Shown here one piece after another: positions 14,959 to 22,518 of a stretch of DNA of 64,000 nt. The notes under the pieces were generated by a model. That model had not been told where the DNA came from. It did not search any database and was given only the letters and a program-made list of their open reading frames with translations. The translations under genes were made by a program, and so were the position numbers. The stretch is from Streptomyces luteogriseus (GTDB taxonomy: Bacteria; Actinomycetota; Actinomycetes; Streptomycetales; Streptomycetaceae), in NCBI RefSeq assembly GCF_014205055.1, contig NZ_JACHMS010000001.1:7654501-7718500 (forward strand). Reading direction: 5' to 3'. The number at the start of each line of letters is the position of its first letter. Within the stretch, counting starts at the first letter, position 1.

Positions 14959-16335
14959 ATGAAGACCCACGGTGCGGCTTCCCCCGCCCCTCCACGAAAA
15001 CATCGCTGGTGGTCCAGGGTCGCCGCCCTGGTGGCGGCGACCCTCGCGATCGGCATGCTCGCCGCGGTGAACCCGTCGCCCGCCGAGGCGGCGACGGTGG
15101 ACCCCAACGCCTGGTACGTCCTGGTCAACCGCAACAGCGGCAAGGCGCTGGACGTCTCTGGCACGTCCACCGCCGACGGTGCGCGGGTCAGCCAGTGGAC
15201 GCGCAGCGACGGAGCCAACCAGCAGTGGCAGTTCGTGGACTCCGGCGGCGGCTTCTACCGCCTCAAGGCCCGGCATTCGGGCAAGGTCCTCGACGTGGCC
15301 GGAGCCTCGACCGCAGACGGTGCCGCGATCCAGCAGTGGGCCGACCACAACGGGGCCAACCAGCAGTTCCGTCTGGCCGACTCCGAGGCGGGCCACATCA
15401 GGCTGATCAACCGCACCAGCGGCAAGGCGGTGGAGGTGCAGGGAGCGTCCACCGCCGACGGCGGCAACGTCGTTCAGTACACCGACTGGGGCGGCACCAA
15501 CCAGCAATGGCAGATGATCAAGCTGTCGTCCGGTGGCGGCGGCGGTGGCGGATGCGGTAGCGCCCCGACCCTGGCGAGCGGTACGCACACGATCCAGAGC
15601 GGCGGCAAGAGCCGCAGCTTCATCCTCAGGGTTCCCGCCAACTACGACAACAGCCGCCCCTACCGGCTGATCTTCGCGTTCCACTGGCGGGGCGGAACCG
15701 CCGGCGACGTCGCCTCGGGCGGTACGAGCGGGAGCGCCTGGTCCTACTACGGCCAACAGGAACAGGCGAACAACAGCGCGATCCTCGTCGCCCCCCAGGG
15801 CCTCGGCAACGGCTGGGCCAATTCGGGCGGTGAGGACATCACCTTCGTCGACGACATGATCCGGCGAATCGAGGGCGGCCTCTGTGTCAACCCGGCACAG
15901 CGGTTCGCCACGGGATTCAGCTGGGGCGGCGGGATGAGCTACGCACTCGCATGCAGCCGGGCGAACGTCTTCAGGGCCGTCGCGGTCATGTCCGGCGCTC
16001 AGATCAGCGGGTGCAGTGGCGGCACCCAGCCCATCGCCTACTTCGGAATCCACGGCATCAGCGACAACGTCCTCAACATCGCGCAAGGACGGTCCCTGCG
16101 CGACAGATTCGTCAGCAACAACGGCTGCACCCCCCAGGGCCCGCGCGAACCCGCGCCGGGCAGCCGGACGCACATCACCACCACCTACTCGGGCTGCCGT
16201 GCCGGATACCCGGTCCAATGGGCCGCGTTCGACGGAGGCCACATACCCGGTCCGGTCGACGGCTCCGGCGGCGAAAGCGGCGTCACCACCTGGACCAAGG
16301 CAGAGATCTGGAGGTTCTTCGCACAGTTCCAGTGA
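14959..16335 (+). CDS. Secreted feruloyl/acetyl-xylan esterase-like protein with N-terminal ricin-type domain
   Basis: A 458-residue exported protein: signal peptide about 1-36, ricin trefoil about 37-178, a Gly-rich linker, and a PHB-depolymerase/feruloyl-esterase alpha/beta hydrolase from about 190. The nucleophile is Ser of GFSWGG (about residue 321); the likely catalytic His is in DGGHIPGP (about residue 428). This family releases ferulate or acetate esters from xylan. The start has GAAAGGG nearby. It lies 31 bp behind the GH10 gene and ends in a strong terminator, so the pair forms a two-gene operon for de-esterifying and cutting xylan. Ester specificity is inferred from family and context. 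Confidence 0.85.
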   Translation: MKTHGAASPAPPRKHRWWSRVAALVAATLAIGMLAAVNPSPAEAATVDPNAWYVLVNRNSGKALDVSGTSTADGARVSQWTRSDGANQQWQFVDSGGGFYRLKARHSGKVLDVAGASTADGAAIQQWADHNGANQQFRLADSEAGHIRLINRTSGKAVEVQGASTADGGNVVQYTDWGGTNQQWQMIKLSSGGGGGGGCGSAPTLASGTHTIQSGGKSRSFILRVPANYDNSRPYRLIFAFHWRGGTAGDVASGGTSGSAWSYYGQQEQANNSAILVAPQGLGNGWANSGGEDITFVDDMIRRIEGGLCVNPAQRFATGFSWGGGMSYALACSRANVFRAVAVMSGAQISGCSGGTQPIAYFGIHGISDNVLNIAQGRSLRDRFVSNNGCTPQGPREPAPGSRTHITTTYSGCRAGYPVQWAAFDGGHIPGPVDGSGGESGVTTWTKAEIWRFFAQFQ

Positions 16336-16345
16336 CAGACCCGCA

Positions 16346-16386
16346 CCACGGAGTGGGGCCAGGATCGTCCTGGCCCCACTCCGTGG
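16346..16386. terminator. Strong hairpin terminator after the xylanase-esterase operon
   Basis: Perfect 19-bp arms (16346-16364 and 16368-16386) with a three-base loop, starting ten bases after the esterase stop codon. It also faces the 3' end of the metallophosphoesterase remnant and may act in both directions. Confidence 0.9.
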
Positions 16387-16453
16387 ACGTCTGCTGGACG
16401 CCGCGCCCCTCGGTTCGTGGACTCCGCCAAGCGGATCTGTTGGCCAACCCGTG

Positions 16454-16816
16454 CTATGGCGAGGTGGGCAGGTGCGGGGAGCGGAGCACGAGCAGGGTGA
16501 TCTCGCTGGGGGCGGAGACACGGAAGGGCGGCCCCCAGAAGCCGGTGCCACGGCTGGTGTAGAGGAGGGTGCGGGTGCCGTGCCGGCTGAGGCCGGCGAG
16601 GGCGGGCTGGTCGAGGTGGACCAGGTGATGGAAGGGCCAGATCTGGCCGCCGTGGGTGTGGCCGGAGAGTTGGAGGTCGATGCCGGCGGCTGCCGCCCGG
16701 TCGACGAATTTGGGCTGGTGCGCCAGGAGCAGGACAGGGAGGTCGGGGTCGGCGCCGTTCAGGGCTCCGGCGAGGTGGGCGCCGTGGCCTGCGAGGCCGG
16801 AGGACTCGGCGGTGAC
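16454..16816 (-). pseudogene. C-terminal third of a metallophosphoesterase, 5' part lost
   Basis: The sequence encodes the end of a calcineurin-like phosphoesterase: LPVLLLAHQPKFV, the metal-binding LQLSGHTHGGQIWPF, then GFWGPPFRVSAPSEITLLVL, the usual C-terminus. Membrane-anchored members run about 380-450 residues and carry the first metal motifs (DxH, GDxxD, GNH) upstream; none is present here. Homology stops near 16816, and about 35 bp further a different gene begins on the opposite strand. The gene was therefore cut by a rearrangement. An open frame reaches 16888 but its first 24 residues do not resemble the family. Confidence 0.75.
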
Positions 16817-16851
16817 GTGCCGGGTATCTCGCCGGACGCGGCACTGCCGAA

Positions 16852-17805
16852 ATGCCGGGCCGGGTTGTTGAATTGGTAGGCGGGGCACTGGACGAGGCGG
16901 CCGATGCGGCCGGGACGTACGGTGATCCGCTGATCGTCGTGGCCCACAGCATGGGTGGCAACATCGTCCACGACGTTCTTTCGTTCCACCGGCCCAAGGT
17001 GCACATCGACCTGCTGGTCACCGTGGGCACGCAGGTCGGCCTCTTCGAGGAGTTGAAGCTGTTCGCCGCAAGCGACCCGGGCGTGCCATCCCCGCAGGTC
17101 ACGAAGGTGCTGGCGCTGCGGAACGTTGCCCTCGACCACTGGGCACTCCCCTTGACCGGCGAAGGGCTTGGCCTGCTGTACGAGGACGTGATCCGGCATC
17201 CGGAGCCGAGCCGCCACATCGAGGCCCGTGTGATGCCGCTGGTGGCCGCCGCGCACTCCTCGACCCTCCTTACGTACACGGCCCCTGAGCCCGGCGATCC
17301 GAGGGTGTCCGTACGCCGACCAGATCGGTCCCCGCGCGGACCGGTGCGGACCTTCCGGCTGGGCCCACTGAACGACTCCGGGGTACGCCTCACCTTGGAG
17401 CGCACGCCGACCGTCGAACAGCCCTGGCAGACGCAGTTGCAGGTTGCGGCGGCGGCCTCGGAAGCGTCGCGTCGCACGGTGTACCACCTCAGCGTGCGCT
17501 GTGGCCCCCGCCGTGAGGACCGCGACCTGATGTGGGAGTTGGCCCGGCTCGTCATGGATGCCGGCGTGCACGACGGCGAGCTGCGGTTCACGGCACCCGA
17601 CCACGTGGTGGTCCCGCTCACGGGTGTCCCGGGAGCGGCCCGTGACCGGCTCATGCGGATCGTTGAGGAATGGTGGTTCGGTGCCCGCCGCGTCGGCACC
17701 CTGACCCTCACCACCCCGTCGGGCGGGGTCCTCCTCGATTACGACTCCGCCGACGCCCCCGATCCCCGCGCGCTCCCGGAACTGCTGCGCGCCGACGAGG
17801 ACTGA
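16852..17805 (+). CDS. Alpha/beta-hydrolase-like chimeric protein of unknown function
   Basis: The first ~85 residues contain a serine-hydrolase nucleophile elbow, VVAHSMGGNIVHD, with the following helix and strand, but the normal N-terminal half of an alpha/beta hydrolase is missing. From about residue 90 (VTKVLALRNVALDHW) the sequence no longer looks like a hydrolase. The last ~170 residues (for example LMWELARLVMDAGVHDGEL, GTLTLTTPSGGVLLDYD) I cannot assign. No signal peptide. The start sits within about 35 bp of the breakpoint of the metallophosphoesterase remnant and has no clear ribosome binding site. It is either a fused gene fragment or a conflict-system component whose N-terminus was lost. 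The catalytic Asp/His cannot be placed. Confidence 0.45.
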   Translation: MPGRVVELVGGALDEAADAAGTYGDPLIVVAHSMGGNIVHDVLSFHRPKVHIDLLVTVGTQVGLFEELKLFAASDPGVPSPQVTKVLALRNVALDHWALPLTGEGLGLLYEDVIRHPEPSRHIEARVMPLVAAAHSSTLLTYTAPEPGDPRVSVRRPDRSPRGPVRTFRLGPLNDSGVRLTLERTPTVEQPWQTQLQVAAAASEASRRTVYHLSVRCGPRREDRDLMWELARLVMDAGVHDGELRFTAPDHVVVPLTGVPGAARDRLMRIVEEWWFGARRVGTLTLTTPSGGVLLDYDSADAPDPRALPELLRADED

Positions 17806-17928
17806 CTCGCGCGGAGGTGCTGCCGCTGATGTGGCCGAGAGGACCACCCCGAGGCGGTGGTTCCGCCGCGGCGGCCGGGGCCACGGATACCCGCGACGGA
17901 TCCGTGAACCCGCAGGCCGCGCGCTCAC

Positions 17929-19083
17929 TCACCGTTGATCCCGGGTTCGTTCCTGCTTGCGGTATGCGTCCAGTACATCCTGGCGGAGCAGGAAGCCGAA
18001 GCCCGCTGACTCCAGCCGTAGGCCCAGTTGAGCCTCGTCGATAGCCAAGTCGGCTGCGGTGTCCGCGAGATGCCAGTCCTTGGCTGCCAGTCGGCTGAGA
18101 AGGTGGCCGCGACGGACCTGGTTCTCCGACAGCCGAAACGTCTTGAGGTAGGCGATCCTGCCCCTGTCGTCGGTGATGGCCTCACCGATGTGGTTCTCCT
18201 GCTTGGGACGGAACGTCGGCAGGAAGCGGGAGAGGGTGAAGCGTTCCATCCGGTAGACCGTCTGCCAGGTGTACGTGTGCTCCAGCAGGCCAGTGACCAT
18301 GGTCGTGTCGTGAAAGTGCGTCCAGGTGCGTTCCTGGTCGGCAACTGCCGTGCGCAGGTGGGCCAGAGAGCGGATCTGCGCGTCAGGGATGCGCGCCCGG
18401 AACTCCTGCACCGGCGGCATGAGCGTGGCGTAGTGGTGGATCAGTTCGCCGTACAGATCCTGCAGAAGCGTCGGGTGGAGGGCGCGGTAATCGTCGGGAT
18501 GCGGGACAGCGAACACGGCCGCGAGTGCGTCGGCCAGGTAGAGCATCACACCGCACTGGTTGGGGTGGATCTCGAAGATGCGCAGTGCGTCGCCGAGTCC
18601 GTGTACTTCGGCGCCCACGTACGCTTCTTCGACGCGCGGGGAGAGCCCTTGGCGGATCGCACGCTGCGACCACTCCTCCCAGGCGATCGAGGGGCCGCCG
18701 AAGTGCAGTGCCAGATAGCCTTCCAGCGCCAGGTGCATGGGAAGGAACCGCAGCCGGTCCTTGGCCTGGCGACGGGCCATTCTGCGGTGGAAACGCAGGC
18801 CCACTGTGGCAGCGGGAGCCGAGTCGGCGTCGGCGGACATCTGGGTGCCGTAGGCGGCTGCCGGCGTACTGTCACTGGTCCACGTGGCGACGAATCCGTG
18901 CGGGATGTAAGAGACGTAGGCACGGTGTGGCCCGACCTGGACCAGACCTGCTACGTCGCCGTAGAGCTCCGGGCGTAGACGGAGATCGTCGACAGGTTCG
19001 TCCCGTACGAGCGGCACAAGACGGACGGCCCCCCAGACCTGGGAGGGGCGGGTGTCCAGTCCGGTCAGATCCAGCGTGGTCAT
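17929..19083 (-). CDS. ARPP-2-like protein, partner of the adjacent vWA protein
   Basis: A 384-residue cytosolic protein without signal or membrane segments. The N-terminus (LDTRPSQVWGAVRLVPLVR) resembles ARPP domains, named for association with ADP-ribosylglycohydrolase and rhodanese-phosphatase genes in predicted conflict and RNA-repair loci; I make this match from memory of the pattern. The rest includes an HPNQCGVMLYLADALAA segment and a C-terminal helical part. No catalytic motif is obvious. Its ATG overlaps the stop of the upstream vWA gene (ATGA), so the two are translationally coupled. Codon choice and base composition look somewhat less GC-biased than in the neighbouring hydrolases, which hints at transfer. 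Confidence 0.6.
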   Translation of the reverse strand: MTTLDLTGLDTRPSQVWGAVRLVPLVRDEPVDDLRLRPELYGDVAGLVQVGPHRAYVSYIPHGFVATWTSDSTPAAAYGTQMSADADSAPAATVGLRFHRRMARRQAKDRLRFLPMHLALEGYLALHFGGPSIAWEEWSQRAIRQGLSPRVEEAYVGAEVHGLGDALRIFEIHPNQCGVMLYLADALAAVFAVPHPDDYRALHPTLLQDLYGELIHHYATLMPPVQEFRARIPDAQIRSLAHLRTAVADQERTWTHFHDTTMVTGLLEHTYTWQTVYRMERFTLSRFLPTFRPKQENHIGEAITDDRGRIAYLKTFRLSENQVRRGHLLSRLAAKDWHLADTAADLAIDEAQLGLRLESAGFGFLLRQDVLDAYRKQERTRDQR

Positions 19084-20519
19084 CGCGCCTGCTCGTGGTT
19101 GTGGCCGCTCAGCATCCGGGCCGCACGGGTGTCCATGTAAGCGATCAGTTCTGCCAGGCCGGTCCGGCCTTCCGAAAACTGGGCGAGTTCCACCAGTGGG
19201 GGAAGGTCCTCGGCGTCACGGATGCCCGCGGTGGGCACCGTCGCGGACAGTCGGCGTACGTCGAAGTCGGCCGCGTCGTAGACGGGGTTGACGTGCACGA
19301 CGCTGGTGCGACGTTCGGGGTCGAGCCGGGTCCGCCAGATGCGCAGCACTTCGGCCGCCAGGCCGGGGGGTGCGTTGTCCCATCCGTCGGAGACGATCAC
19401 CAGCCTGGACGGGGTGGTGTCCAGCGCGTCGAGGATCCGCCGCCCCAGCGGCGTCGGCCCGTACGGATAGGTCAGCAGAGCGTCGGTCCGCCCCGATGCC
19501 CACAGCCCGGTGTACTCGTCGGCAAGGGCTGCGAGCAGGTAGTGACAGGCAAGGGCCACGGCCAGCGGTCGGCGACGCTTGTGAGCTGAGCCGAAGGCGG
19601 AGAAGCTGTCGTCGAGGACGGCTGTGACCTTGCCCCACTTCCCCCTGTGCGAGCCGGCCACCCGAGCCGCGGCCGAATCCAGGGCGTGGGTCAGCTCATG
19701 GCGCCGGCGCAGGCGGTCTTCGACCGGCAGCGACAGCACATAGGCGGCCAGTCTGGTCAGGGGCATTCGGGTCAGGTCCGCTTGCACACCCGTGGCCCCG
19801 CGCTGGTGTGCGGACTCCTGCAGCCGCAGGGTCTCCAGGCGGGTCATGCGTGGAGCAATGCGCTGCAGGAAGACATCCCGGGGGATGCCGTGCTTGGCGG
19901 CGAAGCCCTCGGCAGCCGTGAAGGGCAGCTCGTACAGCGCAGCTTTCTCGTGGTGCGCGCGGCGCCATGTCTCCAGGAGGGGTGTCGCATAGCGCTTGCG
20001 GGTCAGCGGCGCGAAGACGAAAGGTCCCAGTTCTTCCGCGGCGGGGGTCAGGTGTGCGTGGCGAAGCGCCCGCTTGAGTCCGCTGCGGTACTTCACGGCA
20101 TCGAACGCCAGGTCCGGGCGGGCGGACAGCCAGTCACGCATGATCGCGCGGGTTCGGCGGTTGTTCACCCTGGCCCGGCGCAGTGCGCCGAACAGCCCGT
20201 ACACGCGTTGCGGCGGCAGCATCGCCAGACGGCACGCAATCAGACGGCCCTCGCTGCGACGCTGGTCGGCGGTGGCCTCATGGGTGGTCTCCAGCAGACG
20301 CCGGATGATGAGGACCGCGTTGTGGTCGTTGATGTCGAGGGCGAGGACCCCGGCGTAGAGGTCACGGTAGTTCCCCAGCATGTAAGCGTGGAGAAAGTCC
20401 AAGGACAGTCGCTGCTCGCCCGCATCGCTGTGGAACTCACGCTGGCCGGTGGAGGTGATCGCCGCGTTGACGAAGAGCAGTACATCGTCAGCCGCGATGA
20501 GGTCCCCGTACGAATCCAT
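19080..20519 (-). CDS. vWA-domain protein with helical, possibly TROVE/Ro60-like N-terminus
   Basis: A 479-residue cytosolic protein. The C-terminal third is a von Willebrand A domain with a complete metal site: DDSFS (about residue 300), the Thr loop YGPTPLG (about 355) and VSDGWDN (about 375). The N-terminal ~290 residues are helical; a segment KYRSGLKRALRHAHL recalls the TROVE domain of Ro60, which binds Y RNA and also ends in a vWA domain. I start at 20519 (MDSYGDLIAADD) because GAGGAAG lies six bases upstream; an ATG at 20534 and one at 20609 are alternatives. It is coupled to the ARPP-2-like gene by a 4-bp overlap. A role in RNA quality control or defence is inference. Confidence 0.6.
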   Translation of the reverse strand: MDSYGDLIAADDVLLFVNAAITSTGQREFHSDAGEQRLSLDFLHAYMLGNYRDLYAGVLALDINDHNAVLIIRRLLETTHEATADQRRSEGRLIACRLAMLPPQRVYGLFGALRRARVNNRRTRAIMRDWLSARPDLAFDAVKYRSGLKRALRHAHLTPAAEELGPFVFAPLTRKRYATPLLETWRRAHHEKAALYELPFTAAEGFAAKHGIPRDVFLQRIAPRMTRLETLRLQESAHQRGATGVQADLTRMPLTRLAAYVLSLPVEDRLRRRHELTHALDSAAARVAGSHRGKWGKVTAVLDDSFSAFGSAHKRRRPLAVALACHYLLAALADEYTGLWASGRTDALLTYPYGPTPLGRRILDALDTTPSRLVIVSDGWDNAPPGLAAEVLRIWRTRLDPERRTSVVHVNPVYDAADFDVRRLSATVPTAGIRDAEDLPPLVELAQFSEGRTGLAELIAYMDTRAARMLSGHNHEQAR

Positions 20520-20895
20520 CCGAATCTTCCTCATGGGTGCGATGCCGGCCGGGGAATGGGGGCACGAGCTGCGAATCATTGCTTCATAGGCAGGTTCCGG
20601 AAGTCGCACCGGAGTCCCGCGGCCGGCCTCAGGACCGTAACAGAGCGGGTGACGAGGCCTCTACTGACTTCCGCCACTGCCGGGCCCCTCGCTCAGCGAC
20701 CGGTCGATCGGCCGCCTCGAGCACCCAGACCCGGCTACGGGCCGCGTCGGACCGCTCCGAGGCCGGAGAGGGCAAGTGGGCGTCATGCCAACCAGCTGAT
20801 CGAGGGGTCCATACAGAGATGGGAGGCACGGGCTGGTGATGCGCTGGGCGCCCGACGGGGGCATCTGCCCAGGTCAGGCGCCCTTCTTGCGGTGT
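20520..20895. other. Non-coding interval upstream of the vWA gene
   Basis: These 376 bp contain no coding frame I can support. The interval separates the vWA gene start from the 3' end of the aldehyde dehydrogenase gene, so it holds the promoter of the vWA/ARPP-2 pair. It is long enough for a small RNA, which would be of interest given the Ro60-like partner, but I see no recognisable tRNA-like or Y-RNA fold by eye. Confidence 0.4.
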
Positions 20896-22413
20896 CTAGA
20901 AGAAGCCCAGCTTCTTCGGTGAGTACGACACCAGCAGGTTCTTCGTCTGCTGGTAGTGGTCCAGCATCATCTTGTGCGTCTCGCGTCCCATCCCCGACTT
21001 CTTGTAGCCGCCGAACGCCGCGTGGGCCGGGTAGGCGTGGTAGCAGTTGGTCCAGACGCGGCCCGCCTTGATCTCGCGGCCCAGGCGGTAGGCCGTGTTG
21101 CCGTCGCGGGTCCAGACGCCGGCCCCGAGGCCGTACAGGGTGTCGTTGGCGATCTTCAGGGCCTCGTCGACCGAGTCGTACGTCGTGACCGAGACGACCG
21201 GGCCGAAGATCTCCTCCTGGAAGATCCGCATGTCGTTGGTGCCGCGGAAGATGGTCGGCTCGATGTAGAAGCCGCCCTCCAGGCCCGGCACCGCGCGGGG
21301 GTTGCCGCCCGTGACGACCTCGGCGCCCTCCTTCCTGCCGATGTCGAGGTAGGAGAGGATCTTCTCGTACTGGTCGTTGCTCGCCTGCGCGCCGATCATG
21401 GTGGCCGGGTCCAGCGGGTCGCCGCCGACGATGGCCCGGGTGCGTTCGACGCAGCGGGCCATGAAGTCGTCGTAGATGGAGGCATGGATCAGGGCGCGTG
21501 ACGGGCAGGTGCAGACCTCGCCCTGGTTGAGGGCGAACATCACGAAACCCTCGACCGCCTTGTCCAGGAAGTCGTCGTCGGCGGCCATGACGTCGGGCAG
21601 GAAGATGTTCGGGCTCTTGCCGCCCAGTTCCAGGGTGACGGGGATGATGTTCTCGCTCGCGTACTGCATGATCAGACGGCCGGTGGTCGTCTCGCCCGTG
21701 AACGCCACCTTCGCCACCCGCGGGCTCGATGCCAGCGGCTTGCCCGCCTCGACGCCGAAGCCGTTGACGACGTTGACCACGCCCGGCGGGAGCAGGTCGG
21801 CGATCAGGTCGATGACGTAGAGCAGGCTGACCGGGGTCTGCTCGGCCGGTTTGATGACGACGCAGTTGCCCGCGGCCAGCGCGGGGGCGAGCTTCCAAGT
21901 GGCCATGAGGATGGGGAAGTTCCACGGAATGATCTGGCCGACCACGCCCAGCGGCTCGTGGAAGTGGTACGCGACCGTGTCGGCGTCGATCTCCGCGATG
22001 CTGCCCTCCTGGGCGCGGACCACCCCGGCGAAGTACCGGAAGTGGTCCACGGCCAGCGGGATGTCCGCGGCCAGGGTCTCACGGACCGGCTTGCCGTTCT
22101 CCCATGTCTCGGCGACCGCGATCTTCTCCAGGTTCTGCTCGATGCGGTCCGCGATCCTGTTGAGGATGTTCGCGCGTTCCGTCGTGGAGGTGCGGCCCCA
22201 CCGGTCGGCCGCCCGGTGCGCGGCGTCCAGGGCGAGGTCGACGTCGGCCGCCGTGGAACGGGCCACCTCGCAGAAGGCCTTGCCGGTCACGGGCGTCGCG
22301 TTCTCGAAGTAGCGGCCCTCGACGGGCGCTGTCCAGTCGCCGTCGATGAAGTTGTCGTAGCGGCGGGCGAAGGTGACGATGCTGCCTTCGGTTCCTGGCT
22401 GCGCGTACACCAT
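20896..22413 (-). CDS. NAD-dependent aldehyde dehydrogenase (acetaldehyde-type)
   Basis: A 505-residue enzyme of usual length. The catalytic Cys lies in NQGEVCTCPSRA (about residue 299), the general-base Glu in VTLELGGKSPN (about 265), and the cofactor loop in IPWNFPILMATWKLAPAL. The CTCPSR form of the cysteine loop is typical of the AldB/ExaC/AcoD branch, which oxidises acetaldehyde and related small aldehydes. The start at 22413 has GAGGAG six bases upstream; a further ATG at 22428 lacks one. The GAF-domain regulator lies just upstream on the same strand, and an 11-bp-spaced direct repeat lies in the gap, so regulation by that neighbour is likely. Confidence 0.9.
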   Translation of the reverse strand: MVYAQPGTEGSIVTFARRYDNFIDGDWTAPVEGRYFENATPVTGKAFCEVARSTAADVDLALDAAHRAADRWGRTSTTERANILNRIADRIEQNLEKIAVAETWENGKPVRETLAADIPLAVDHFRYFAGVVRAQEGSIAEIDADTVAYHFHEPLGVVGQIIPWNFPILMATWKLAPALAAGNCVVIKPAEQTPVSLLYVIDLIADLLPPGVVNVVNGFGVEAGKPLASSPRVAKVAFTGETTTGRLIMQYASENIIPVTLELGGKSPNIFLPDVMAADDDFLDKAVEGFVMFALNQGEVCTCPSRALIHASIYDDFMARCVERTRAIVGGDPLDPATMIGAQASNDQYEKILSYLDIGRKEGAEVVTGGNPRAVPGLEGGFYIEPTIFRGTNDMRIFQEEIFGPVVSVTTYDSVDEALKIANDTLYGLGAGVWTRDGNTAYRLGREIKAGRVWTNCYHAYPAHAAFGGYKKSGMGRETHKMMLDHYQQTKNLLVSYSPKKLGFF

Positions 22414-22477
22414 GGCGGCTCTCCTCAATGAAGTGCGGTGCGGGGCGGGTTGCGACGTCCCTCACTGTGCTCCCGGG

Positions 22478-22498
22478 AGGTTGGCGCAAGGTTGGCGC
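22478..22498. promoter_or_regulatory. Direct repeat AGGTTGGCGC with 11-bp period upstream of the aldehyde dehydrogenase
   Basis: AGGTTGGCGC occurs at 22478-22487 and 22489-22498. Direct repeats one helical turn apart are the known binding mode of SARP-type winged helices, and the adjacent regulator carries such a domain. The site lies 65-85 bp upstream of the start codon, suitable for an activator. Confidence 0.5.
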
Positions 22499-22518
22499 CG
22501 TGACGGGCCGGGCGTCCC

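Noticed and set aside
16852..17805. Second half as an EACC1-type conflict domain
   Set aside because: Only the final strand pattern is reminiscent; too weak to assign.
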